Shown here: positions 23,744 through 35,435 of the stretch, one piece after another
Numbering within the stretch: the first letter of the stretch is position 1
Layout of the letters: the number at the start of each line of letters is the position of its first letter
Assembly (NCBI RefSeq): GCF_008831285.2
Contig: NC_045138.2
Span: 21,423,934 to 21,487,933 of the forward strand
Length of the DNA: 64,000 nucleotides
Direction of reading: 5' to 3'
From: Nymphaea colorata
Lineage: Eukaryota > Streptophyta > Magnoliopsida > Nymphaeales > Nymphaeaceae
Position numbers and translations under genes: made by a program
The notes under the pieces: generated by a model
What the model was told of the DNA's origin: nothing
Seen by the model: the letters and a program-made list of their open reading frames with translations, nothing else
Databases searched by the model: none

Positions 23744-26700
23744 TTATGCAGCTAAGTTCACCTGCCCATAATGATCATTATGGCGCAGAACGAGTTTTAG
23801 ACCCTTGGCACCCTCAGTAAACACCTTCTTCTTCAAGGAGCTCCTCGCAGGTTGATGGTGACTCTCCTTTAATCCATGCAGACCGTCTAAGCTGGACCAA
23901 GTTGGTCCTCTTGGAGTGCTTTCTAGCCACAAGAATCTCTCTGAGTATGGGTTTACCAGACTCTCGCAAAATTCCTCTGGAGTCTCGCATATCAGTCCCT
24001 AAAAGAATCAGAAGTTTCAAAAAATAAGCACATAATCAGATAAAGATAGAGATTCCTCTGGAGTCTCGCATCAGTCCCTAAAAGAATCAGAAGTTTCAAA
24101 AATAAGCACATAATCAGATAAAGATAGAAAAAAACACCACGAAGAAATTTATTCTTTTTTTACCTCTGCCATGGCCTTAATTCTTAGACCAACTTCTTTT
24201 GTTAGAAGGATGAGCTGCCCATCCGTCTTGAGTCTCTTGAAGAGGAGGGCGCATTCAAGAATGTGATCTTCAGCAGTCGGTGAAACTATCTCTGCAAAGC
24301 TTCCATAACTGGAAAATGAGATCTGGCTAGCAGTAAGGAAACTCATCGCATTGCAGCCACTAGATTCGCTGCCTCCTTGATTCAGTTGCAGGTGAGGAGA
24401 CACTGGAGGGGTTGCTGACACCGGGAAGCATTCACCAGAGCTCTGCACATGAATCCACCAGCTCATTTTGACCATGCATTGCTCTATCCATTGCATCACA
24501 ACAGAAGCCTCTGATTCTTTTCTAAATCTGCTTGCTCGGTGTTTAAGACTATCTAATTCCCGAACAACTGGACCAAAGCCATTAGAAAACAAGCACAACA
24601 TAAATCAATTAAGAAAGAAGAACAATAAACATTATGGAAGTAACTAATGTGATACTGAAATGCGAGTTTCAGAATTTGGTTTCTTTACCCATTCTTGGAA
24701 TAATAAGTTGAGTCCCCTTGAGACCTTCCATTAGTTTCAGTGACCTTCTGGATTGTGCATTGAGTAAGCAACTTGTATCAACCACCATGTACCATTTCTT
24801 TTTTGCTGCCGCCCCCACAGTATCAGACTCTTGATGACTAAAAGACTGAATACGTATCCCGATCAGTTAGCTTTATCATTCGACAGTTAAAGATGCTGGC
24901 AAATAAAAATAAACAAGGTTCAGGACCTTCAGGTTCAATTATATGCTTACCACAGAAGAACAACTGATTTCGTTGCTGATTCTTTTTTTATTTGAGATAT
25001 TGAAAGTTCCTGATGCATTATTGATGATCGGCGAGTGTTCGACACCTCCAGGTGAACTAAGGAGCAAATTTTGGAATGGTACTCTTTCTTCCTGCCTTCT
25101 TTTTAGGATCATCTCCTCTTTGAACTTTGACGAAGTCTTGGCCCTCGACTTCAGAACTTGAGAAGATTTTGGGGTAACATTCTCTTTGTCACATGGAAAC
25201 ATGCCTTCCATAATGGAGTCGCTGTGAGCAGATGAAGGTGAACCACACAGCCACTCCAACTTCATATCGTGTTTAGCGGTTGCAAGCTGTCTTATGTTAT
25301 TGGCTTTCATTGTTGAATTTTCAGACGTAAGCTTCCCTCTTGACTTCAAGATACTGACTGATGGAGTGTGTGGAGTCATGTTCTCCTTATCCGACAGGAA
25401 TACATCTTCCATATCAAGACAACCACGAAAAAATGGAGATGATCCTGGCAACCTGTTACGCTTATCTTGCTCTTCAACACTTTTAAGTGTTCCACTGTTT
25501 CTCTCATCATCTAGATCACCATACTCAAGTCTCCTGCTTGATTTTAGAACACGGGAAGGAATCTGATGGGTGGAATTCTCTTTATCTGATACGAAGGTAT
25601 CTTCCCTACCGGACTTTGTGATTCTAGCGCTTAAAGGTGATCGGCCTAAAGGTGATGGCTGGAACTGATGCCGCTTTGTGCCCTGTTCAGCAGTTACAGC
25701 TATCTTCTTGTTATTTGATTCGGCCAAGCATCCACCTGTGGCTTTGTTATTTGTTTTTGGAATCAAATTCACTAGATCTGAAGAGCAAGACTTCCTCTCT
25801 TCCTCAACACTTTGATAACCTGAGCCACAGTAAAGCCCTTCTAACATTGCTCCACAACCATGGTCTGGGGTTGCAGGAGCATTCCAATTCCTGAGTATGG
25901 CATTATCTGGTTGAAGACCATGGGGATCTTCTTCCCCCACATTTGATTCTGAAATGCATTGGAGAGTTTGTGGAGAGAAGCTTTTCTTATTTGGTAGTAA
26001 CAAGTCTTCATCTTCGTTAGAACTAATGATGGAGCCGTAAGGAACTCCCTGCACCACATGCCATTCCTTTGTTTCCAGGAAGACATTGACAGTAGTACTG
26101 TTCTCCCAACCTCCCATTTCTATATCATCAGAAGCGACGAATTCATTGGTTCCACGATTTTCTTTCTCCAAATCAAATTCTTCCTCTTGGTTGTCGATTA
26201 TATCCGTGCTAACTTCGTTTTTTTCTTGGTGGATGAATATAGCATCAGCTCCTAGCTCCAGATTAGTGATCTCAGCATACAAGGCCATGTCAAGCCCTTC
26301 GTCGCTCTCTTTATTTGGCATTAGCGTGTTTTCCTCTTCAAAAGAACTACCGATGCATGAGTCAGGAGGAAGTACCTGCTTGCTGCCGCATGCCATATCT
26401 TCTGACGAAACATCCAGAGCAGTCGTGTTCTCCCAGACTCTGACTTCGTCATCATTAGAACCAACGAGCAAATTGGTGGTTGGATTCTCTTTATCCAAAT
26501 TAACTTCTACTTGGCTGGCGATTATGTCCATGATCATTTCGTTCTTAGCATGATCGATGACTGCAGCAGCTTTGCTTTCTAGATTAGTAATCTCAGCATA
26601 GCAGAGCATGTCAAGCCCTTTGTCCCTCTTCGTGTGCTTACGCAGATGAGGTGCACTTGAAGACATGCACCTTCTGCTCCAAAGATTCACGGTTCCTTGC

Positions 26701-27503
26701 TGCTCCATAGTCTCACTGCTCTGTCGTCCATGATTTCCTTTCCTGGATGTTGTGCTACTGATTGGTGACCCTGGTAATGAAGGGTATAAACCTTCGGACT
26801 TCAATGGAGGTGCCGATGGACATTGATTTTGTTTATCGATATCAAGAAGGATGCCACTCCCTTCGTTCTGAATCAAAAACATTAACACAAAAATATATGA
26901 TTCACGAATGACGGGAATGCTGAAGAAAGGGGCTAAAGAACTCAAGACTTTGTCAGATGGGCACCTCCTGGTTTTGGGAAATGGACGATAATACGTCATC
27001 TTGTTCTTTCTCTAGGTCAAAAATCGATGACACCCATTTCAGCTTATACATCCTTGTTGAACCTCCCAACTTCAGAACGTCTCCTTCTTCAACTTGCACG
27101 GAAACTTGGGGTGTCATCTTTCGTCCCGAAACCATTGTCCCATGAACTGCAGATCAGCATGATCTTTTCTCATAAATTTCTCATTATCAGAAAGAAAACC
27201 AATAAATTATATTGGTATGGCAAGAAAGTGAAAAGATTGAGCACCTGAAGATTGATCAGTCACCCAAAGCTTCTTGGAAGATTCATTAATCTTGAGTTGA
27301 AGATGGTACCGGCTGATGCTAGGGTGCTCTAACACAATATCACAATCTGGGTGGCGCCCAACCATCATAATCACGTCTTCTTGGCTACGTTCAGCCTCTG
27401 AAACAGGTGCTCTGCTGAGGATGATGTTCTTCACATGAGCTCCATTCTTGAAGACAGTGAAAACAGGGATCATTTTGCCTCTTTCTTCTTCTTTTTGGTC
27501 CAT
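23744..27503 (-). CDS. PS1: PARALLEL SPINDLE 1-like FHA-PIN domain protein
   Basis: Six exons (27245-27503, 26965-27146, 24951-26867, 24689-24845, 24164-24567, 23744-23998) join in frame to 1057 aa. Residues 12-115 are an FHA phosphothreonine-binding domain (GRHPDCDIVLEHPSISRYHL near 49-68, VHGTMVSG at 87-94). Residues 804-1050 are a PIN domain: MVVDTSCLLN with Asp809, VVRELDSLK with Glu842, Asp939 and Asp954. The last exon carries NPYSERFLWLESTPRGPTW and LVLRHNDHYGQV. An FHA-PIN pair with a long disordered linker is the architecture of Arabidopsis PS1, whose loss gives parallel meiosis-II spindles and unreduced pollen. The linker holds a 107-residue repeat and five KEN motifs. Intron 5 contains a duplicated 3' splice site. 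PS1 is next to TMEM18, same strand. Confidence 0.92.
23971..24128. repeat. Tandem duplication spanning the PS1 exon 6 acceptor
   Basis: About 78 bp containing the first 28 bp of exon 6, its acceptor and upstream intron sequence (23971-24050) are repeated at 24052-24128. The upstream copy in the direction of transcription retains TTCTTTTAG|GGACTGAT and differs mainly by loss of AT within GATATGCG. Confidence 0.9.
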
Positions 27504-27841
27504 AGTGGAAGCAGATCTTCTCTCGGGGTTTCGTCTTCTTCTTCTTCTTCCTTCACTTCAAATTTTCGAGCTAGAAAACCACCTTGGCAAGAGAGGAGGC
27601 ATCAAGAAAGGCAACAAATTTTGAGACATGGCTAGCGGTGAGCTCGTGGTTTTCCCTGTTATTTCAAATCGCTCAAAAGATAGAGATCCGTTTCTGCAAC
27701 GGCCATTTTTTTGAACGAACGGCGGGTCACGAGCAATCACCTAACGGGCAGCACTCAAAATTTTCTCATCAAATCCTCGATTCTTTATGACAATGTCATA
27801 AATGACCAATTTATGTCATTTTCCCTACCCTCGTCTTTTTC

Positions 27842-27849
27842 TTTATATA
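27842..27849 (-). promoter_or_regulatory. Candidate PS1 TATA box
   Basis: TATATAAA reads on the minus strand about 340 bp upstream of the PS1 start codon. A start near 27815 would leave a leader of about 310 nt without a needed intron. This is a motif match only. Confidence 0.3.
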
Positions 27850-28198
27850 ATATTGCCAAACGTTCTTTTCTTTTTCCTAATTTATTTTATTCATATTGAA
27901 TTTACATGTTCGCGTGCTGGCCTTTGATTTCAAATTAATGAATCAAACAGTTCCTCACGAATCATAAGTGTCAAACAACCAACAGCAACGTTGAAATTTG
28001 TTAACATTTGGGAGGCATTTGATTACTCCATATTTGAAAACCATGGATTTGGATTTGATGTTGATGTAACATAGCACGGCGCGTGGGGGCTTGTGTGAGC
28101 AATTGTCCATACAGTCCCACAAATTTTTTTTTCTTTTTTCTTTTTTTTTTTTACATTGGCGGTCACCAATAATTACTAATGCATATGTATATCCTTAA

Positions 28199-28580
28199 TG
28201 ATTTGCTTAGTGCCTCTCTACCATTTTATTTTGTGTAAGTTTTTCTAAACTAATGCCCCTAATCAAAATTTGCTGTTAGCATGCTTTTGCTAATATGGTA
28301 AAAGATCCATGGTAAAATTTATAGTTTCCATAGGTTAGAGCTAAGATCCACATTTAAAATTCTTTTTATATTTTTTTGCATTGAAATTAATGATTTGCTT
28401 AATGTCGCTCTACCATTTTAGTGTAAGTTTTTCTAAATTAATGCCCTCACCAAAATTTGCTGGCTTTGCCACTGGATAGCATGTTTTTGATATTATGGTA
28501 AAAGAGCATGATAAAATTTATAGTTGATCATAGGTCAGACCTAAGATCCACATTTAAATTTCTTATTGTATTTGCATTGA
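28199..28580. repeat. ~191-bp tandem duplication
   Basis: TGATTTGCTTAGTGCCTCTC at 28199 and TGATTTGCTTAATGTCGCTC near 28390 start two copies that run in parallel through GGTAAAAGA and AAGATCCACATTTAAA to TTTGCATTGAAA. Divergence of 15-20 percent by eye suggests an old duplication. Confidence 0.7.
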
Positions 28581-28646
28581 AAAAATGTATGATTTAAGAT
28601 CGAATGACAGATGATTGGAGCTTAAATTCACAGCTCTCAAACCTTG

Positions 28647-28883
28647 AGGTTGCATTTGATAGCCTGAGATCTTAGATATGAGGCTGCATTAAAAGGTGTT
28701 TTTTGGTAGATCATCAGTTTAAACAATAACTGAAAATCTCAGTAATGTGGATTTTAAATCCATGTTACATGTTAAATCCATAGATTTGAGATCCTAATGA
28801 TCTACGACCACTGCGGATCTCAGATCCATGGTCAAACAAACACAAGCTGAAGATTTTAAAACAAGGCAATCAAACAACCCCTT
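28647..28883. mobile_element. MITE-like element
   Basis: AGGTTGCATTTGATAGCCT at the left and, reverse-complemented, AAGGGGTTGTTTGATTGCCT at the right are inverted ends about 237 bp apart. The interior is rich in GATCTCAGAT-like words. The ends resemble, but are not identical to, those of the 5961-6120 family. Confidence 0.5.
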
Positions 28884-30686
28884 AATGAAAATAACAAAAA
28901 ACAATTAATTGCTTACTTAATGGAATGTATTTCTTGAGCAGCCAAATGTAAAGTAAAAAACAAGCATGTTTTGGTTTGCCTTGAGAGCCGAAACTTTGAC
29001 ATGTCCATGTCAAATATGCATTTACGATACATATTCCGCTTGATCTCATTTCTGGATTTTGCAGAAACATGGTTCGCTATGTAATTTCTTTCGGTAGAAA
29101 ATAAATGCCAATGTTATGTCTTCCAAGATGCTTGTATTATGGACAACTTGGTAATGAAAGAAGAAACTTCTCAAATAAAGTGAAAATCGGGCATGTATGG
29201 CAAACGGAAATTATAACGAGAAAGATTTGAGAACTTAAAAATTAAAATATTCTCAAGAGACTTTTCAGGCCAATGAATTTGGGCCTGTATCCGAGACTTT
29301 TGATTTTTATATGATTTTTTTTTTTTGCATATTTTGGAGCAGCTGTATCAGTCAATATTTAAAAAAGAAGGTTATTCAAGCCCTTTCTCGTTACATTTTT
29401 CTGAAAAATAATGATATGCATCTCCATGTATAAACCATATTTACAACATCAGTTCAAATATGAGAGCTCGTGATTTGAGATTCTGGAATCTAATTTCCGG
29501 TCAATAGATTTCAGAGTTTTCGTTTAAAAGCAAGATAGATGTCATAACAAGATCCTCAAACAGAAACACAGTTTCAATATTAAACTAAAACCGCAATTGC
29601 AAATTTATGGCATCACTTGACTTGTTGTCTGCATCACCATCCTCACCAACGAACAGACCAAGACGAACTAAAACAGCAATTGGTATATTATGCCATCACA
29701 CTCACAAGTTTTCCTTTTCTGTCATTTTCTCTCCTTTTTCCCTTCATTGGCAAGGTGGAGCTGGGCAGGATCCTACCAGATTATACCCAAGAAATGCACA
29801 ACTGAAGCATTGAAAACTTGAACTCCTTTAACTTGAACAACTTAAAACCATCCCCTAACCATGTGGGCAGTGCTCCTATTCAAGCCCTTATCATTTGAAG
29901 ATATGGAACTTCCTGCATATCCTATGATGCCTAGTTTAGAGAAAAACAGAAGAATCTTGTTTAAGATCAGCCAAATGCCCACTCTGCCATAGCACTGAAA
30001 GGCAGCAAAGAACAAGCAGGCGCTTATGACATTAAAGCAACAACTGGATGAGACATTTTTTTAAATTCAGAGACGGAAATAACAGACCTTTCAACTTCCT
30101 GTATCTGCAGCTTTCTCTAAACTCAGAAATGGAAACAACACCAGCTTCTCACCTCGCTGGGGTGGAGCCCTTCGCACTATCGGTGCATTTCTTGGCAAAG
30201 TATCGGGATTAGTGATTACTGTGTTTAAACTATCGTTTGCCAGGTTTTTAGAAGAAAACAAAAACTAACCATACTATTTGAGCACCAACACCTGAGTGCT
30301 AGTGCTGACAAAAAATCTTGGAAAGCCAGATGAAACAGAAGCCTATTTCACAGCCTGATTATAGATGAGTATGCAAGAGGAGGAAATTGTCTAAAAATAT
30401 TAAACATAAACATCTAAACCACAGTTTGTTCTACAATATCATGTATGAGCTATGATACAGAAACAAGATGGATTAGTCACCAACATGCAGACCCTCTTGT
30501 ACAAAACAAATCTGTCATACTAACTGATCACCAAAAGTTAAGACCGGCCCCAAAGTGTGAGATGCACTCCTGATGAAAGAGTACAGCACATCCAATCAAA
30601 AGATTGCACAACATCTAGGACTATTGGATCCATTTGTTTCTCCAAGACCTCTGGCTTTGATATGACAATGTAAGTAGCAAAAAAAT

Positions 30687-33600
30687 TTATTCCTGCTTGT
30701 CACGATTGAGGCGAGCTCGGTGCTTCAGCTCTGCTTTTTTCCACCGTACAATTAAATAGCACAGATTGAACAGTGTATTGACCTTGAGAGAGGAAAAGTG
30801 TTAGGTTAAAAAGGAGTGGCTTTTTTTTAAAATACAAAGATGGATATGGGTTGCCATTGATACTTACAAGTATGATAATTGCAATGATCAGAAGAGGGCC
30901 AGACCAAAGTACTGAAAGGAAAAGACCATTTGGATCAAAATAATTCTGTCCAGCAAACTTTCTCCAATTGCTTCCAAGTAGATGATTAATATTTTCAGCC
31001 AAATATACACCACCAACTGCAAGGTGCAGAAATCATCAGGGCAAGCATTGCAGTTAACAAGTTTAAAATACTATATAAAGTATAAACTGTTGTCAAATGC
31101 ATTGAACTGTACATAGCAACGTTCAACCGTACACACCAACAGCGAACAATAATGTTAACATATGAAAATTAGAAAGCATATAAATTTCCTGGAAACAAGA
31201 AAGCTTGCCCCTGATAAGACGAGAAAATAAGAGTGGAGATCAGACCATCTCGCAGTCTCATGTGAATATAATGGCATTCCTTTTCATCATGGCTTACAGA
31301 TCCAAGGGAAACGTGTAGGTTCCCTCCACTTTTTAAAGTTCTTAATACTTAACGCATCAGAAAACACAACGCATTTCAACTATCTTTGTATATTTTAAGT
31401 TTTTTTTGTATTTCAAGTAATTACAGTTTTCAGTTTTTTTTTAACTTTTTGTTTTAGGTCACCACCAATTGACTAGTCCTGTGTAGGTTTTACATGGATC
31501 TGACACTATAGTCATGTTGAAGGTCCATATTCGCACACAATCTTGTTGAAGCATAAACATTGACTTGACAATATTCGTACACAATCTGGTTGAAGCATAA
31601 CCATTGACTTCACATGGTGTAAGGCACTCAATTATGCAAATTTCGAACAAGAGCCTCATGAAAGTCATGAAGCACTGCTTCAAGACCATCAAATGGATCT
31701 CTAGCTTTGATGATCTAAGCCAGAAGAAGGAGATCCATCTCAGAAGAAATCCATGACAATATGGAGCACCTCATGTCACTTAGCAAAAGGTCGTACTGTG
31801 CCCAAGCTGATGCATCAAAAACATCGCTTTTATTTCTAACAAACAATGAAATGATAGTCTGCCAGCATGGCTCCTAAACCCCTGCAATCAGATTTGTCCA
31901 GCCTCGATAGTCTACCACATTGTCACAAATATCCTTCTCAGACTTTTATGGGGCAAAGTTCTTCACAGATCTAATCAGCAAATATGTTCTTTTCTGGAAA
32001 AGCAGTGTGAGTCCAGAAAACTAAAATATATAAGAACAACAGTTTATGAATTTTCTACTATTTTTCTTACAAAAAAGTTTTGATAAACATTCAAGATAGT
32101 TATTAAAATGTTAAAAAAACAAAACATGAAAAATAGAAGTGTTGAACATTTTTCACAATGGCTTTTAAGACAGCATACAAAATATCATTATATTTTCATT
32201 TTCGTCATATTTCAGCATATCATGATCATTTCACTTTTTTTTTTCATTTCACTTGTTTATGCAATATTTTGAAAATATCATTGATATTTGGGACAATTAT
32301 CTACCATGAACGAAGGAAACAAGAAATGAAGGAGTAATTAAACAGAAAATAAACTAACGAAAATGTGGAAAATTTCATAGCTTCAATCTCAAGTGATCTA
32401 GCTAATTAAAATGTATAAATCATCCATTCATAATATCACAGACAGAAAACAAAATAACTGAGTAAAAAAGATAATCCCTACAAAAATAATAACCTAAAAT
32501 GATAACGCTTCACAACTAATAATGGCTAGACTATGATTTTTTTTAATTCAAAAACTTAACAAAAAGATTATTCTGGATCTAGATGGATCTAGTGTGCCCA
32601 GGTCACATTTGGATTGCCCAAAGCTCCTGCATCGATCTCCCTGGGCTGAATAAAAGCACCCTTCGGTCTGATTTGCTTCTGCTTCTTCCAATTTTGCTTA
32701 ATCTGACATGCTACAAACTCAAAATGAGATTGGAGCATGTGGTCGTGCTAAATAAAATCAGCACTCTGAAGATGGGATGTTACAATTCATCTGCCTTAAA
32801 GAATACACATCCGTACGTTTTGGGCCCTGACATGGCTCCAATACCAACTGCAATAATCCAGCTTTTTAAAATTGACTCGAGTATTTGCTCTGCTAATTGT
32901 ATCCCACTTTTACAGCCAGCTTTTTTTGGAATTCAAAAAGGGCTATGAATCAGGGCACAAGGTAGTACAAGAAGTAGGTATATAAGGACATGAAATTTTC
33001 TCAAAGGATCTTAGATATGAAATTATTGTCAAATGGCTCCCAGGCACAGGATGTTCAACTTTTCATGCGTAAGGAATCTGAACAGAAGATTGAATCAAAG
33101 ATCCGAACTCTATCCCGATCAAAACTTTCAACTCTCTTCAAATTTCAACTAAGGAAACCACAGCACTATGCAATTCCACGAATCAAGGGTCCACAATTAA
33201 CCCTTCAATTGCATGCTATTTCTTAGTTCAAAAGATAGAGATCTATTTGTTTTTTACAAATATTTGATGTCCCTACAAGGACATTTCAAGGGCCAGAAAG
33301 AATCTTGAGACCTCTGTATTTCTGCTATAAGTTCTACATGAAGATAATACATATCTAAACATGATGCGGCTGACAATAGCAATGATGTATGGGGCTGCAA
33401 GAAGGCTAATCTAGCAATCAGGACGAATGGCATGTAGTAAAAATGCAAATAGCTTTTTCTAAATCAATTAGGGAATACATATCTAAACATGATGCTGCTG
33501 ACATCCATACCTTAATTTTTCTTTAAAAACTAAAGGAAATAACACTTCTGCACAACATAAACTAATAAAGAAGGTGTTAGACAAGTAGGAATGTCACAAC

Positions 33601-33713
33601 ATACGTGCTAGAAGAAACAAGATCATCTGAAAGTTGCTATGCTTCCTGGAGGCGATAGCCACCACCACAAGAATCACATGAAAAATCAGCAACGATATCA
33701 ACCATGGCTCCTA

Positions 33714-33755
<42 letters not shown>

Positions 33756-35435
33756 ACAACAGAATAACTGTAAGGCAGAACATAACAGGTCCATACTTTT
33801 ATTAAGAATGATATATACATGAGTAGAGTGTGCTTGTGTGTGTGTATGTGTGATCCTGATGTGTGTGTGTGTATGTGTGATCATGATGTGTGTGTGTAAG
33901 AGAGAGAGAGAGAGAGCACGCAAACCCTGGAGACCTAAATGACCACCCACGATCAGATGGTAATACCAACCGTCTTTTCTAGCTCCAGTCTATTATGTCG
34001 GTATTCTCCTCTCCTATGAAGCCCATTCTAATAGATGTGACTACATGCAGCCAAGATTGCATACATATATGTACAAAAGAGAAGTAGAGAACCTTAACAA
34101 ATCAACTGTAATGCAGCAACAAAGAACTACCAGCTATGCACAAACAAGGGACTTAAACTTAAGAAAGCGAGCTCAATATAAATGCTTTTGCACACATAAC
34201 AAACATTCAAAATGCTCATCTCCTCAAAGAGATATATATATTCACTTTCATTAGATGTAAAATCTTATAATTTCAATGCAGATATTTATCCTTCATTATG
34301 GATGTGAACACTTGCATATTTTGTACCCATGGTTACTATTTCTGTGTAGGTCAAGGTTATAAAAATGTCTCCTACAAAATATTTCTTCATGAGGAATCCA
34401 AATCATCCCCTAGTTTCTTTACTGAAAGCCCGGACGATCTGCTGGTACAGCTTAACAGCACCAACTACTTTTTATCTAAGATAATACGGTAGAGACTAGT
34501 AAGGCAATAGGTTGAACCGTTGAAGGATGCTTAACCTTCGGTTACTGCACTGGATAGAACGAAGCACAAAAGCACATGTCCAGCCATAGCACATGTCCGG
34601 CCATAGACACGAACAAACAACCGTTTCACTTGTACCAAAATAGATTGTTTCATCAGATGTCTTAATTTTTAAGCAAAATAATGACAAAAATGTATTTCAC
34701 TACTATTCATCCTGCTTTCATAGTTAAGGTGGCTTACACAAATACCATTTATGATTCTATCCATCTTTGTTGCTTTGCTTTTTCTTTTCCCAATTCAAAG
34801 AAATATAAGCCACTACAATTCAATTTCTACTATTCTGTCAGATCAGATAATATGGAAAAGGATCTACGTTGCAAGTCAGAAGACGAACTTAACCACATTG
34901 ACCAAATCACAGCATGGAGCTGAATGTATATCTCACAATTCCCACCTAGCTTCTAAAAGCGTGCAGGTGAAAGCACATCTCTTGACTATTGACAAAAGCA
35001 TGAAGCACCTCTTTTCCTCAACAATGTCGGGTATAACTAGTTCTCAGTCTAGATCGAATTCACACAAGCATGTAACGCTATTTCTCAGGGAAAAGAAAGA
35101 ACTGTCCCGGTATCATAAAGATTATCTTTAGATTCGTCCGTAATTATGCATAGTAAATGACAGAAAACAATTGCTAATGGAGAGAACATTGATTTCCTCA
35201 TGCTTTGTTGTCCAACAACGAGGCAGATAACGTAATCACTGAAAGAAAGAGAAACCCATTAAAAAGCCAAAAACTAAAGAAGAAGGGGACTTACCTTCCA
35301 ATCGATGGCGTGGAAGAAGCCGACGAAGTTGTCAATGGCGGGTTGGCTTCCGCTTCGGATCTCGTCCCTCACCTTGTCAAACAGATCTGAAAGAAAGTCC
35401 AACTGACCCTCGATAGCTGACTTCACCTCTTCCAT
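30687..35435 (-). CDS. TMEM18: TMEM18 homologue
   Basis: Four exons (35295-35435, 33605-33710, 30868-31016, 30687-30782) join in frame to 163 aa, the usual TMEM18 size. Residues 1-47 are a soluble N-terminus (MEEVKSAIEGQLDFLSDLFD...FFHAIDWK). Three membrane spans follow: about 49-68, 74-92 and 113-144. AENINHLLGSNW follows the second span and YFDPNGLF precedes the third. The tail is basic (KKAELKHRARLNRDKQE). Animal TMEM18 is a nuclear-envelope protein whose basic tail contacts chromatin; the plant role is not established. Phase-0 junctions lie at exons 1/2 and 3/4. The exon 2 acceptor is preceded by 40 T residues. Intron 2 holds a degenerate TRIM. It is adjacent to PS1 on the same strand. 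Confidence 0.92.
31528..31615. repeat. 43-bp tandem duplication in TMEM18 intron 2
   Basis: ATATTCGCACACAATCTTG at 31528 and ATATTCGTACACAATCTGG at 31571 begin two copies running through TTGAAGCATAA(A/C)CATTGACTT. Confidence 0.8.
32580..32860 (-). mobile_element. Degenerate TRIM in TMEM18 intron 2
   Basis: On the minus strand, TTGGTATTGGAGC (near 32847-32835) aligns with the primer-binding site of the 21.66-22.13 kb TRIM. GGGCCC, ATGTGTATTCTTTAAGGCAG and TTGTAACATCCC (ending near 32774) then match that element's interior, polypurine tract and LTR start in the same order. The LTRs themselves are heavily diverged. Confidence 0.55.
33715..33754. repeat. A40 homopolymer at the TMEM18 exon 2 acceptor
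   Basis: Forty consecutive A residues on the plus strand, so the pre-mRNA has U40 followed by GUAG and then exon 2. Confidence 0.95.

Larger units (their letters stand above)
27850..30686. other. Intergenic between PS1 and TMEM18
   Basis: No supported gene. The interval holds a GGCAATTG-type dispersed repeat at 28083-28250, a tandem duplication of about 191 bp at 28199-28580 and a MITE-like element at 28647-28883. The stretch from about 29.9 kb to 30.69 kb may include the TMEM18 3'UTR. Confidence 0.45.

Noticed and set aside
26086..26553. 155-residue plus-strand open frame
   Set aside because: Antisense shadow of the large PS1 exon; Ser-rich with no recognisable domain.
29607..29813. 68-residue plus-strand open frame starting MASLDLLSAS
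   Set aside because: Looks like a transit-peptide start by composition only; no continuation, no domain and no promoter evidence.
33831..33917. TG/GA-rich run in TMEM18 intron 1 as a regulatory array
   Set aside because: Simple interrupted GTGTGT and GAGAGA microsatellite; no further structure.
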